From: Polymorphobacter sp.
GTDB lineage: Bacteria; Pseudomonadota; Alphaproteobacteria; Sphingomonadales; Sphingomonadaceae
Direction of reading: 5' to 3'
DNA length: 50,795 nt
NCBI RefSeq assembly: GCF_025362435.1
Contig: NZ_JANYGL010000146.1
Span: 1 to 50,795, forward strand
In this document: in pieces, positions 1-7,643 of the stretch
Numbering within the stretch: the first letter of the stretch is position 1
Layout: every line of letters starts with the position of its first letter
Made by a program: the position numbers and the translations under genes
The notes under the pieces: model-generated
Seen by the model: the letters and a program-made list of their open reading frames with translations, nothing else
Told to the model about the DNA's origin: nothing
Databases searched by the model: none

Positions 1-1
1 G

Positions 2-112
2 CTCAACATCACCAACGCCAAGCTCAAGTATTACGCCCAGACCACCGACCAGCCGCGCGCGGTCTATGCCAACGGCACGCAGGTGTTCTTTGGCGTCCGC
101 GCGAAGTTCTAG
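2..112 (+). CDS. TonB-dependent receptor, C-terminal end (partial)
   Basis: Only the last 36 codons lie in the window; the gene enters from the left edge. The reading frame ends with alternating hydrophobic residues and a terminal phenylalanine (FFGVRAKF then TAG), which is the usual last beta-strand and C-terminal signature of an outer-membrane barrel. That, and the neighbouring sugar-catabolic genes, point to a TonB-dependent receptor for uptake of an oligosaccharide. The stop overlaps the stop of the convergent sulfotransferase gene by 4 bp (CTAG). The family is inferred from the C-terminus and context only; no plug domain can be seen. Confidence 0.6.
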   Translation, partial: LNITNAKLKYYAQTTDQPRAVYANGTQVFFGVRAKF

Positions 113-1641
113 CTGCGTGGATAGCCGAACGCCTCGACCCAGCGGTCGAGGCGCGACAGCACGGGGGCGAGCTCGGCGGCGTAGGCCCGCCAGCGCCCGA
201 CCCCGCGCCGGTTGATCCCGGCGCGGACCTGCCGTGCGCTCGGCGTGCGGACGTCACGGCGCGCGGCGGTGGCAACGAAATCCGCCATTTCGGCATGCGG
301 TGCGAGGCCGAGGAACGCCGTCACGCGCGCGACCTCGGCATTCAGGTCGTCGACGAGCGCCTCGTGCCGCAATTCGATCAGCGGCAGCGGCGAGCGCCCC
401 CGGTACGCCGCCGCCATCGCCATCACCGCATCGTAGCACTCGGCGGTCGCGTCGAGAGAGGTGAAGGCATAGGTCATTGCGTTCATCTGGAAGGCATTGC
501 GGAAGCAGCTCAAAACGACGTCGCGCGGATCGCGCAGCGCAAACAGGATCTTCGCGTTCGGGAACAGGCGCGCGACGAGCGGAAGGGTCAGCGTGCCGGC
601 GGGTGCCTTGTCGACGAAGGTCTTGCCTCGGACATCGACGGCACTCGCCACGGTCGCCCAGTAATGCACACGCCAGCGGTCGGCTTCTGCGGCGGTCAGC
701 GCTGCCAGCCGGGCACAGCCCTCGTCGTCGGCAAGGAATTCGGCGTAATGATCGGCGAACGTCGGCGCTTCCTCGAGCGCGACGACGTCGGGATGCCCGG
801 CCAGTATCTGCTCGAGCATAGTCGTCCCCGAGCGCGGAAAGCCGAAGAGGAAGACGTGGGCGGCGGCCTCGCCGGGGAGCGTCGCCGATCGCGGCGCGCC
901 GGTCCAAGCCGATGCCGGGGCTGCCCCCCACCACGCCCCGAGCCGCGCCGATTTGGCGGCCTCGCTTTCGCGGCTGCCGGCGAGTTCGGCGTAGAGGCGG
1001 TGCGCGAGCGGCTTGCCCTCCGCCGCCGCCGCGAATGCTGCCGCGGGGTCGTCGAGCGCGTCGAGGATTTCGCCGAGCAGGAGCAGCGCCTCGGACCGTT
1101 GGGCATCATTGAGCCCCGGCGTTGCAACGAGCGCCGCGGCGTCGACGTGCGCCGCCGCGAGGTCGCCGAGCCCGAGCGCGAGCTTTGCTGCCGTCCAGCG
1201 GACATCGAGGCGCGCGCGGTCCGGCCCCGTGATCGTCGCGAGAACGGAAGCGGCCTCGGCGCTCTGTCCCGCGTCGAGGTGCAGGCCGATGCGGCCAAGT
1301 GCGGCGGTTGTGCACGCGGGGTCGAGCCCTAACGCTTGGTCGTACAATGCCGCTGCCGCTGCGGGCTGCGCGAGGCTGCGGTGGACGGCGGCCTTGGCGC
1401 TCAGCAGTTCGGCCGACCCAGGCGCGCGTGCGATCACCGCGTCCCAGCTTGCCAGCGCCGCCTCGGGCATCCGCGCCGCAAACTGGCACTGCGCCAGCCC
1501 GGCATAGGCCTCGTAGCGGCCCGGCATGAGCGCGATGGCGCGGCGAAAGCTGGTGATCGCCGCATCGAAGCGACCGTGCTGCCCCGCCTCTGCCGCAGCG
1601 AGGAGGAGCGTGGCATAGGCTTGGTCGCTCGGTTCGCTCAT
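109..1641 (-). CDS. TPR-repeat sulfotransferase family protein
   Basis: 510 aa. The N-terminal half (about residues 5-215) is Ala-rich helical repeats of TPR type. The C-terminal half is a PAPS-dependent sulfotransferase domain. FGFPRSGTTMLEQIL near residue 265 is the 5'-phosphosulfate-binding loop and LRDPRDVVLSCF near residue 370 is the 3'-phosphate-binding motif. The acceptor cannot be told from sequence; related TPR-sulfotransferases are common in sphingomonads and often lie beside TonB receptors. The ATG is preceded by a GGAGG ribosome site. It lies 58 bp downstream of uxuB on the same strand, so it may be the last gene of the gntR-uxaC-uxuB transcript. A sulfated-glycan role would be inference. 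Confidence 0.85.
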   Translation of the reverse strand: MSEPSDQAYATLLLAAAEAGQHGRFDAAITSFRRAIALMPGRYEAYAGLAQCQFAARMPEAALASWDAVIARAPGSAELLSAKAAVHRSLAQPAAAAALYDQALGLDPACTTAALGRIGLHLDAGQSAEAASVLATITGPDRARLDVRWTAAKLALGLGDLAAAHVDAAALVATPGLNDAQRSEALLLLGEILDALDDPAAAFAAAAEGKPLAHRLYAELAGSRESEAAKSARLGAWWGAAPASAWTGAPRSATLPGEAAAHVFLFGFPRSGTTMLEQILAGHPDVVALEEAPTFADHYAEFLADDEGCARLAALTAAEADRWRVHYWATVASAVDVRGKTFVDKAPAGTLTLPLVARLFPNAKILFALRDPRDVVLSCFRNAFQMNAMTYAFTSLDATAECYDAVMAMAAAYRGRSPLPLIELRHEALVDDLNAEVARVTAFLGLAPHAEMADFVATAARRDVRTPSARQVRAGINRRGVGRWRAYAAELAPVLSRLDRWVEAFGYPRS

Positions 1642-1699
1642 CAGCCTCCAGCCGTCGGGTCAGGTGCTTCTGGCGCGAAACCGGCGCCGTGGCAAAGCC

Positions 1700-3088
1700 T
1701 CAGCGCTCCGGCGACAGGCTCGCGGTGATCGCGGCGCGCTCGGCGTCCGACGCGATCCAGCGCGTCGCGAAACGGCCATGCTCGCCGAACAGCGCGGCGA
1801 CGATGCCCGCGCGCCCGGCACTCTGCCAGCATGCGGCGAGCGCGGCGGCGTCGGGGTCGTCGACCGGGCGGAGGTCGCCGCGGACATGGTCGACCCACGC
1901 CGCGAGCGCGCGCAGGACCGACGGGGACTCGCCGCCCGTTGAACGCCGCGCGGCGAGCGTCTCGAGCCAGCGCTGCGGGATTTTCTGCGACCCGTCCATC
2001 GCGATCTGCGCGAGCCGGTGGTTGAGCGCGGGGTTGGCGAAGCGCGCCATCAGCGCGGTGGCGTAACGGTTGAGGTCCTGCCCCGGCGCGGGGGTGAAGC
2101 TTCCCGCCGCCTCGTCGCGCATCAGCCGCTCGACGAGCGCCGCGATGACCGGATCGGCGACCGCTTCGTGGACAAAGACATGGCCGCGCGCGAGGCCGAG
2201 ATAGGCGAGCGCGGAGTGCGCGCCGTTGAGCATCCGCAGCTTGGCGATCTCGTACGGCGCGACGTCGGCGACGAATTCGGCACCGCCTGCCTCCCAGCGC
2301 GGTCGGTCGCCGGCGAAGCGGTCCTCGATGACCCATTGGCGGAACGGCTCGGCGACAACGGCGGCTTCGTCGCGCACGCCGAGGCGCGCCGCGATGGTGG
2401 CGCGATCGGCCTCGGTCGGCGCGGGGACAATGCGGTCGACCATCGTCGACGGAAAGGTGCAGTGTGCGGCAACCCAATCGGCCAACGCCGGGTCACGCGC
2501 TGTAAGAACGGTCTGCAGCAGGCGTTCGAGCTGGCGCCCGTTGGCCGCGAGATTGTCGCACGAAATCAGCGTCAGGCCCCCTGCCCCAGCGTCGCGTCGG
2601 TGGGCGAGCCCGTCGGCGAGGAAGCCGAACGCGCTGACCGGTATTCCGCCAGCGAGGTCGGGCAACGCCGTATCGAGGCTGCCGTCGGGCGCGCGCCAAT
2701 AGCCCTTTTCGGTGACCGTCAGGCTGACGATGCGCGTCGCGGGTGCGGCGATGGCGGCGACCACGGCGCCGGGGTCTTCAGGCGCGACGAGCACGCGGCG
2801 AACCGCACCGATCAGGCGGGTGGTGTCGCCGCTGCCGTCGCACTCGGTGACGGTATAGAGTCCGTCCTGCGGCACCAGCGCGTCGCGGACATCGGGCGAG
2901 CGCAGCGAAACGCCGGTAATCGCCCAGTCGCGGTCGCCCGCATCCATCGCGTCGTCGGTATAGACCGCCTGGTGGGCGCGGTGGAACGCGCCGATGCCGA
3001 GGTGGACGATGCCGCTCGCCTGCGCGTCGCGGTCATAGGCCGGGCGCTGGACGTCGGCGGGGAGCGCGCCTCCCCGGCCCAGCCTCAT
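1700..3088 (-). CDS. uxuB: Fructuronate reductase (mannitol dehydrogenase family)
   Basis: 462 aa, a member of the long-chain mannitol dehydrogenase family. The N-terminal nucleotide-binding motif GIGAFHRAHQ is at residues 31-40. The catalytic K-x4-N-x2-H signature of the family is visible as K283, N288 and H291 in the stretch KLRMLNGAHS. Sequence alone does not separate fructuronate reductase, tagaturonate reductase and mannitol 2-dehydrogenase. The 4-bp overlap with uxaC (stop/start ATGA) and the nearby manD and kdgK make D-fructuronate to D-mannonate the likely reaction. Cytoplasmic, NADH-dependent by family. Confidence 0.88.
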   Translation of the reverse strand: MRLGRGGALPADVQRPAYDRDAQASGIVHLGIGAFHRAHQAVYTDDAMDAGDRDWAITGVSLRSPDVRDALVPQDGLYTVTECDGSGDTTRLIGAVRRVLVAPEDPGAVVAAIAAPATRIVSLTVTEKGYWRAPDGSLDTALPDLAGGIPVSAFGFLADGLAHRRDAGAGGLTLISCDNLAANGRQLERLLQTVLTARDPALADWVAAHCTFPSTMVDRIVPAPTEADRATIAARLGVRDEAAVVAEPFRQWVIEDRFAGDRPRWEAGGAEFVADVAPYEIAKLRMLNGAHSALAYLGLARGHVFVHEAVADPVIAALVERLMRDEAAGSFTPAPGQDLNRYATALMARFANPALNHRLAQIAMDGSQKIPQRWLETLAARRSTGGESPSVLRALAAWVDHVRGDLRPVDDPDAAALAACWQSAGRAGIVAALFGEHGRFATRWIASDAERAAITASLSPER

Positions 3089-4485
3089 AATTTATAAGCT
3101 CGCTTGGCAAGGCCGTAGCTGAGGTCGACCGCCAATTCGGCCGCCTCCCAGTCCTCGAGCTGATGCTCGGCGACGAGGCGGGCGAGGAAGCCGCAGTCGA
3201 TCCGCCGGGCAACGTCGTGGCGCGCCGGGATCGACATGAAGGCGCGGGTGTCGTCGTTGAAACCAGCGGTGTTGTAGAAGCCCGCGGTCTCGGTGACCTG
3301 CTCGCGGAAGCGGTGCATCCCCTCCGGGCTGTCGTGGAACCACCACGGCGGACCGAGGCGCAGCGCCGGATAATGCCCGGCGAGCGGCGCGAGTTCGCGC
3401 GAATACGTCGTCTCGTCGAGGGTGAACAGGATCAGCGTCAGCCGGGGGTCGTTGCCGTAGCGCGCGAGCAAGGGGCGCAGGCCGTGGACGTATTCGGTCG
3501 CCATCGGGATATCGGCGCCCTTGTCGCGGCCGAAACGCGCGAACAGCGACGGGTTGTGGTTGCGGAACGACCCCGGGTGAAGCTGCATGACGAGGCCGTC
3601 ATCGATGCTCATCCCCGCCATCACCGTCAGCATGTGCGCGCGGAACAGCTCGGCGTCGGGGCGGGTGACGGCATCGCCGGTAACGCGGGTGAACAGCGCG
3701 GCGGCGTCGGCGGGCGACAGGTCGGCGGTCGCCGCGGTCGGGTGGCCGTGGTCGGTCGACGTCGCGCCCATCGAGGCGAAGAAGGCGCGGCGCTGGCGAT
3801 GCGCGGCGAGATAGCCGTCGTAGTTGAACGCATCCTCGCCGGTCAGGTCGGACAGGCGCGTGAGGTTGGCGGCGAAGCCCTCGAATTCGGGGTCGACGAC
3901 CGCGTCGGGGCGGTAGGCGGTGATGACCCGCCCGCCCCACCCGCTCGCGCGGATTGCGCGGTGATGGTCGAGGGTGTCGAGCGGCGATTCGGTGGTGGCG
4001 ATGACCTCGATGCCGAAGCGGTCGAACAAGGCGCGCGGGCGGAAGGCGGGGGTAGCAAGCGCCGCGCCAATCGCGTCGTAATAATGACCCGCGGTCGCCG
4101 CCTCGAACTGGACGTCGAGGCCGAACGCCTCGGCAAAGACCCAGTCGAGCCACAGCCGCGTCGGCGTGCCGCGGAACAGATGATAGTTCGCGGCGAAGAT
4201 CGCCCACGCCGCGCGCGGATCGACCGCGCCGCCGCCGATGCCGAGCGATTCGAGCGCGACGCCCTGGCTGTAGAGCATGCGGAAGACATAATGGTCGGGC
4301 TTGAGCAGCAGCTCGGTGGCGTTCTCGAACGCGGCGTCGGTGGCGAACCACGCCGGGTCGGTGTGGCCGTGCGGGCTGACGATCGGCAGCTTCGCGACCT
4401 GGTCGTACAGCGCGCGGGCGATGCTGCGCGTCGTCGGGTCGGCAGGCAGCAGCCGGTCGGGGTGGAGGACGAGCGGGCGGGCCAT
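3085..4485 (-). CDS. uxaC: Glucuronate isomerase (uronate isomerase)
   Basis: 466 aa, full length for the UxaC amidohydrolase-fold family. The early motif SPHGHTDP (H39, H41) supplies the metal-ligand histidines found in this family. It converts D-glucuronate to D-fructuronate, and D-galacturonate to D-tagaturonate, as the first step of the Ashwell pathway. It starts one base after the gntR stop and overlaps uxuB by 4 bp, so gntR-uxaC-uxuB is almost surely one operon with coupled translation. The identification is strong from overall sequence and context. Confidence 0.95.
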   Translation of the reverse strand: MARPLVLHPDRLLPADPTTRSIARALYDQVAKLPIVSPHGHTDPAWFATDAAFENATELLLKPDHYVFRMLYSQGVALESLGIGGGAVDPRAAWAIFAANYHLFRGTPTRLWLDWVFAEAFGLDVQFEAATAGHYYDAIGAALATPAFRPRALFDRFGIEVIATTESPLDTLDHHRAIRASGWGGRVITAYRPDAVVDPEFEGFAANLTRLSDLTGEDAFNYDGYLAAHRQRRAFFASMGATSTDHGHPTAATADLSPADAAALFTRVTGDAVTRPDAELFRAHMLTVMAGMSIDDGLVMQLHPGSFRNHNPSLFARFGRDKGADIPMATEYVHGLRPLLARYGNDPRLTLILFTLDETTYSRELAPLAGHYPALRLGPPWWFHDSPEGMHRFREQVTETAGFYNTAGFNDDTRAFMSIPARHDVARRIDCGFLARLVAEHQLEDWEAAELAVDLSYGLAKRAYKL

Positions 4486-4486
4486 T

Positions 4487-5272
4487 CTACGATTCCCTCA
4501 CGGCATAGCGCGCGCGCTTCGATTCCGCTGCCTTGCGCGCTTCGGCGATCGCGCGCTCCTCGGTGGCGAACAACAGGCTGTCGAGCACCGCGCTGAGATG
4601 CGCGCGCATCGCCGCCCGCGCCGCCGCCGGGTCGTGCGCGCGCAGGGCGTCGAGGACGGCGGTGTGCTCGTCGACCACCGGCTTGACGTTGGCGGTCCGC
4701 GCCTTGGCGTGAAGCAGCGCGCTTTCGGGCGAGGTCGAGCGCAGCCGCCACAGTTCCTCGACGGTGTTGAGGACCGCGGTGTTGCGCGTCGCCCGGGCGA
4801 TGGCAATGTGGAAGGCGCGGTCGGCCTGCTCGGTGCCGCCGACGCGCCGGTTCTCGTCGGCGATCTGCTCGACCAGCGCCTCGAGCTCGGCGATTTCGGT
4901 GGCGGTGATCTGCGTCGCCGCGAGCGCGGCCGCCTCGCCCTCGAACAGCAGCCGCGCCTCGGTCAGTTCGAACGCGGTGATGTTGAAGCCGGGGATGTCC
5001 CCCGCTCCCGGCAACCGCCGGACATAGGCGCCCGATCCGACGCGGACCTCGACGAGACCCTGGACCTCGAGCGCGATGATCGCCTCGCGCACCGTCGGGC
5101 GGCTGACCGCGTAATCGACCGCGAGTTCGCGCTCGGCGGGCAGCCGGTCGCCGACCTTGTACTGGCCCGATGCCAGCACCGCGAGCAGCTTGCGCGCCAG
5201 CTCGCGGTAGAGCCGGTCGGGTTCGGTTGCGGCCGGTTGCCGCCCGCGCTTGTCGAGGGTCGCGATAGCCAT
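4487..5272 (-). CDS. GntR-family (FadR/UxuR-type) transcriptional regulator
   Basis: 261 aa from the ATG at 5272; an upstream in-frame start would add 18 residues, but the internal ATG has an AAGG site 8 bases before it and begins like its family. The N-terminal winged helix carries the GntR signature: GDRLPAERELA, then SRPTVREAIIALEVQGLVEVR, then G-S-G. A C-terminal all-helical FCD ligand domain follows (about residues 90-240). By family and position it should repress the hexuronate genes until a pathway intermediate such as fructuronate or mannonate binds. It is divergent from manD-kdgK and leads the uxaC-uxuB operon, so it could control both arms from one 98-bp region. The ligand is inferred. 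Confidence 0.88.
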   Translation of the reverse strand: MAIATLDKRGRQPAATEPDRLYRELARKLLAVLASGQYKVGDRLPAERELAVDYAVSRPTVREAIIALEVQGLVEVRVGSGAYVRRLPGAGDIPGFNITAFELTEARLLFEGEAAALAATQITATEIAELEALVEQIADENRRVGGTEQADRAFHIAIARATRNTAVLNTVEELWRLRSTSPESALLHAKARTANVKPVVDEHTAVLDALRAHDPAAARAAMRAHLSAVLDSLLFATEERAIAEARKAAESKRARYAVRES

Positions 5273-5278
5273 TAAACA

Positions 5279-5330
5279 GGCCTTACCAATTTGTCCGAAC
5301 TTGACAGGCCACACCCGGCACGTCAAGTTC
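5279..5330. promoter_or_regulatory. Candidate operator region between gntR-uxaC-uxuB and manD-kdgK
   Basis: Two signals sit in the divergent gap. GGCCTTACCA at 5279-5288 (minus strand TGGTAAGGCC, within AAATTGGTA, which resembles half of the enterobacterial UxuR/ExuR site) recurs in other promoters of this locus, although it also overlaps the gntR ribosome site. A perfect 9-bp inverted repeat, GAACTTGAC at 5297-5305 and GTCAAGTTC at 5322-5330, has centres 25 bp apart. Both are what a dimeric GntR repressor could bind. No clear -10 boxes were identified here. Confidence 0.45.
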
Positions 5331-5370
5331 CTGACAAGTACTTCAACGGTCGGATAGGGGCAACGAGCGC

Positions 5371-6579
5371 ATGAAGATAACCGACGCGAGGGTCATCGTG
5401 ACCTGCCCCGGGCGCAATTTCGTCACCCTCAAGATCGAGACCGACCAGGGCGTCTACGGCATCGGCGACGCGACGCTCAACGGTCGCGAGCTCGCGGTGG
5501 TGTCGTACCTGCGCGACCATCTCGCGCCGTGCCTGATCGGGCGCGACCCGCGGCGGATCGAGGACATCTGGCAGTACGGCTATCGCGGCGCGTACTGGCG
5601 GCGCGGACCCGTGACGATGGCGGCAATCGCGGCGGTCGATACCGCGCTGTGGGACATCAAGGCGAAGATGGCGGGGATGCCGCTGTACGACCTGCTCGGC
5701 GGCAAAAGCCGTGAGGGCGTGATGGTCTATGGCCACGCCAACGGCAGTGACATCGAGCACACCGTCGACGAGGTCGGGCGCTACATCGGCCTCGGCTACA
5801 AGGCGATCCGGGCGCAGTCGGGCGTGCCGGGGTTGAAGGACGCGTACGGCGTCGGGCGCGGCACGATGTACTACGAGCCCGCCGACGCCGCGCTGCCGAG
5901 CGAGACGGTGTGGGACACGCGCAAGGCGCTCAACTTCGTCCCCAAGCTGTTCGACAAGCTGCGAGCGACCTACGGCTTCGACCACCATTTGCTGCACGAC
6001 GCGCACCACCGCTACACGCCGATGGAGGCGGCCAACCTCGGCAAGCAGCTCGAGCCGTACCAGTTGTTCTGGCTCGAGGACTGCACCCCGGCGGAAAACC
6101 AGGAGGCGTTCAAGCTCGTCCGCCAGCACACGACGACGCCGCTCGCGGTCGGCGAGATCTTCAACACGATCTGGGACTGCAAGGACCTGATCCAGAACCA
6201 GCTGATCGACTATATCCGCTGCACCGTCGTCCGCGCCGGCGGCATCACTCACCTGCGCCGGATCGCCGACTTCGCCGCGCTGTACCAGGTCCGCACCGGC
6301 AGCCACGGCGCGACCGACCTGTCGCCGGTGACGATGGGCGCGGCGCTCCACTTCGACACGTGGGTGCCCAACTTCGGCATCCAGGAATATATGCGGCACA
6401 CGCCTGAGACCGACGAGGTCTTCCCGCACGCCTATTCGTTCGCCGACGGCTATCTCCACCCCGGCGAGACTATTGGGCACGGCGTCGACATAGACGAAAC
6501 AAAGGCTGCGCTCTATTCGTATAAGCCTGCGTATCTTCCGGTCGCGCGGCTCGAAGACGGAACAATGTGGAATTGGTAG
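5371..6579 (+). CDS. manD: D-mannonate dehydratase, enolase superfamily
   Basis: 402 aa, the same length as the characterised Novosphingobium aromaticivorans ManD. The expected residues fall at the same numbers: metal ligands D210, E236 and E262, catalytic Y159 and H212, and R147. It dehydrates D-mannonate to 2-keto-3-deoxy-D-gluconate and replaces the unrelated UxuA in this pathway. An AGGGG ribosome site lies about 10 bases before the ATG. The kdgK start follows its stop directly, with no spacer, so the two are co-transcribed. This is one of the most certain calls in the window. Confidence 0.96.
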   Translation: MKITDARVIVTCPGRNFVTLKIETDQGVYGIGDATLNGRELAVVSYLRDHLAPCLIGRDPRRIEDIWQYGYRGAYWRRGPVTMAAIAAVDTALWDIKAKMAGMPLYDLLGGKSREGVMVYGHANGSDIEHTVDEVGRYIGLGYKAIRAQSGVPGLKDAYGVGRGTMYYEPADAALPSETVWDTRKALNFVPKLFDKLRATYGFDHHLLHDAHHRYTPMEAANLGKQLEPYQLFWLEDCTPAENQEAFKLVRQHTTTPLAVGEIFNTIWDCKDLIQNQLIDYIRCTVVRAGGITHLRRIADFAALYQVRTGSHGATDLSPVTMGAALHFDTWVPNFGIQEYMRHTPETDEVFPHAYSFADGYLHPGETIGHGVDIDETKAALYSYKPAYLPVARLEDGTMWNW

Positions 6580-7476
6580 ATGCGAATCGTCGTCGTTGGC
6601 GAAGGAATGATCGAAATCGCGAGGACGGCCAACGGCGCCGCGAGATTCGGTTACGGCGGCGACACGCTCAATACTGCGATTCATCTCGCGCGGTGCGGCC
6701 ATGACGTCGCCTATCTCACCGCACTCGGCAGCGACGCCGAAAGCCTCGACCTGCGGCGGCGGTGGACCGGCGAGGGAATCGACACCGCGCTGATCGCCGT
6801 CGATCCGACGCGCGGCCCGGGACTCTACATGATCCGCACCGAGGGCGGCGAGCGCAGCTTCACCTATTGGCGCGACAACAGCGCGGCCCGACAGATGTTC
6901 GACCTGTCCGGCAGCGCGACGATGATCGCTGCGGCCGAGCGTGCCGAAGTGTTCGTCTATTCGCTGATCACGCTGGCGATCCTGCCCAAGCTTGCCCGCG
7001 GGCGGCTGTTCGACGTCTGCAAAACCGTGAAATCTGCGGGCGGCAAGGTGGTGTTCGACGGCAATTACCGCGCGCGGCTATGGACCGACGTGGCGGCTGC
7101 GAACGCGGCGCGGGATGCCGCGCTCGCCTGCTGCGACATCGGCCTGCCGACGCTCGACGACGAGCGCCTGCTGGGAGCCAAGGACGATGCCGACGTCGCC
7201 CGCCACTGGCGCGAGCGCGGCGCCAGCGAAGTCGTCGTCAAGCTCGGCAGCGCCGGCTGCCGGCTGGACGACGGCAGGGTCGTCGCGCCGCCGAGCGTGC
7301 TTGTCCCGGTCGATACCAGCGGCGCGGGCGACGCGTTCAACGCCGGGTATCTCGACGCACGACTAAGGGGTGTTGAGCCCGCGGCGGCGGCGATGGCGGG
7401 TCACCGTTTGGCGGGCTGGGTGGTGATGGAACCGGGTGCGATCCCGGCGCGCACGGCTGCTGCGCCGTACCGGTAA
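6580..7476 (+). CDS. kdgK: 2-keto-3-deoxygluconate kinase (PfkB family)
   Basis: 298 aa ribokinase/PfkB-type sugar kinase. The N-terminal substrate region has GYGGDTLNTA at residues 24-33. The C-terminal PfkB signature DTSGAGDAFNAGYL holds the catalytic base D251. It phosphorylates KDG to KDPG, completing the steps begun by UxaC, UxuB and ManD; a KDPG aldolase is not in the window. Its ATG abuts the manD stop, so translation is probably coupled. Another sugar acid could be the substrate, but context makes KDG by far the best choice. Confidence 0.92.
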   Translation: MRIVVVGEGMIEIARTANGAARFGYGGDTLNTAIHLARCGHDVAYLTALGSDAESLDLRRRWTGEGIDTALIAVDPTRGPGLYMIRTEGGERSFTYWRDNSAARQMFDLSGSATMIAAAERAEVFVYSLITLAILPKLARGRLFDVCKTVKSAGGKVVFDGNYRARLWTDVAAANAARDAALACCDIGLPTLDDERLLGAKDDADVARHWRERGASEVVVKLGSAGCRLDDGRVVAPPSVLVPVDTSGAGDAFNAGYLDARLRGVEPAAAAMAGHRLAGWVVMEPGAIPARTAAAPYR

Positions 7477-7519
7477 CGGCTGGATCACGGAGCTAAATAA
7501 AGGCCGTCACCCGAACGAA

Positions 7520-7595
7520 TGTCATCCCGGCGCAGGCCGGGACCCATGAACAAGAACTGTTGAGATCATGGGTCCCGGCCTACGCCGGGATGACA
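7520..7595. repeat. Palindromic GTCATCCCGG repeat, likely also a two-way terminator
   Basis: Two 30-base arms, 7520-7549 and 7566-7595, are inverted copies with one mismatch around a 16-base loop. The repeat lies between the convergent kdgK and GH2 genes, where a hairpin could end transcription from both sides. Related but more diverged copies are at 17871-17942 and 18090-18161. Such GTCATCCCGGC palindromes are common between genes in many alphaproteobacteria. Confidence 0.8.
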
Positions 7596-7643
7596 CTTCC
7601 TAAATTGAGGCTGACACGGGCAGCGTCAGTTCTGCGCGCACCG

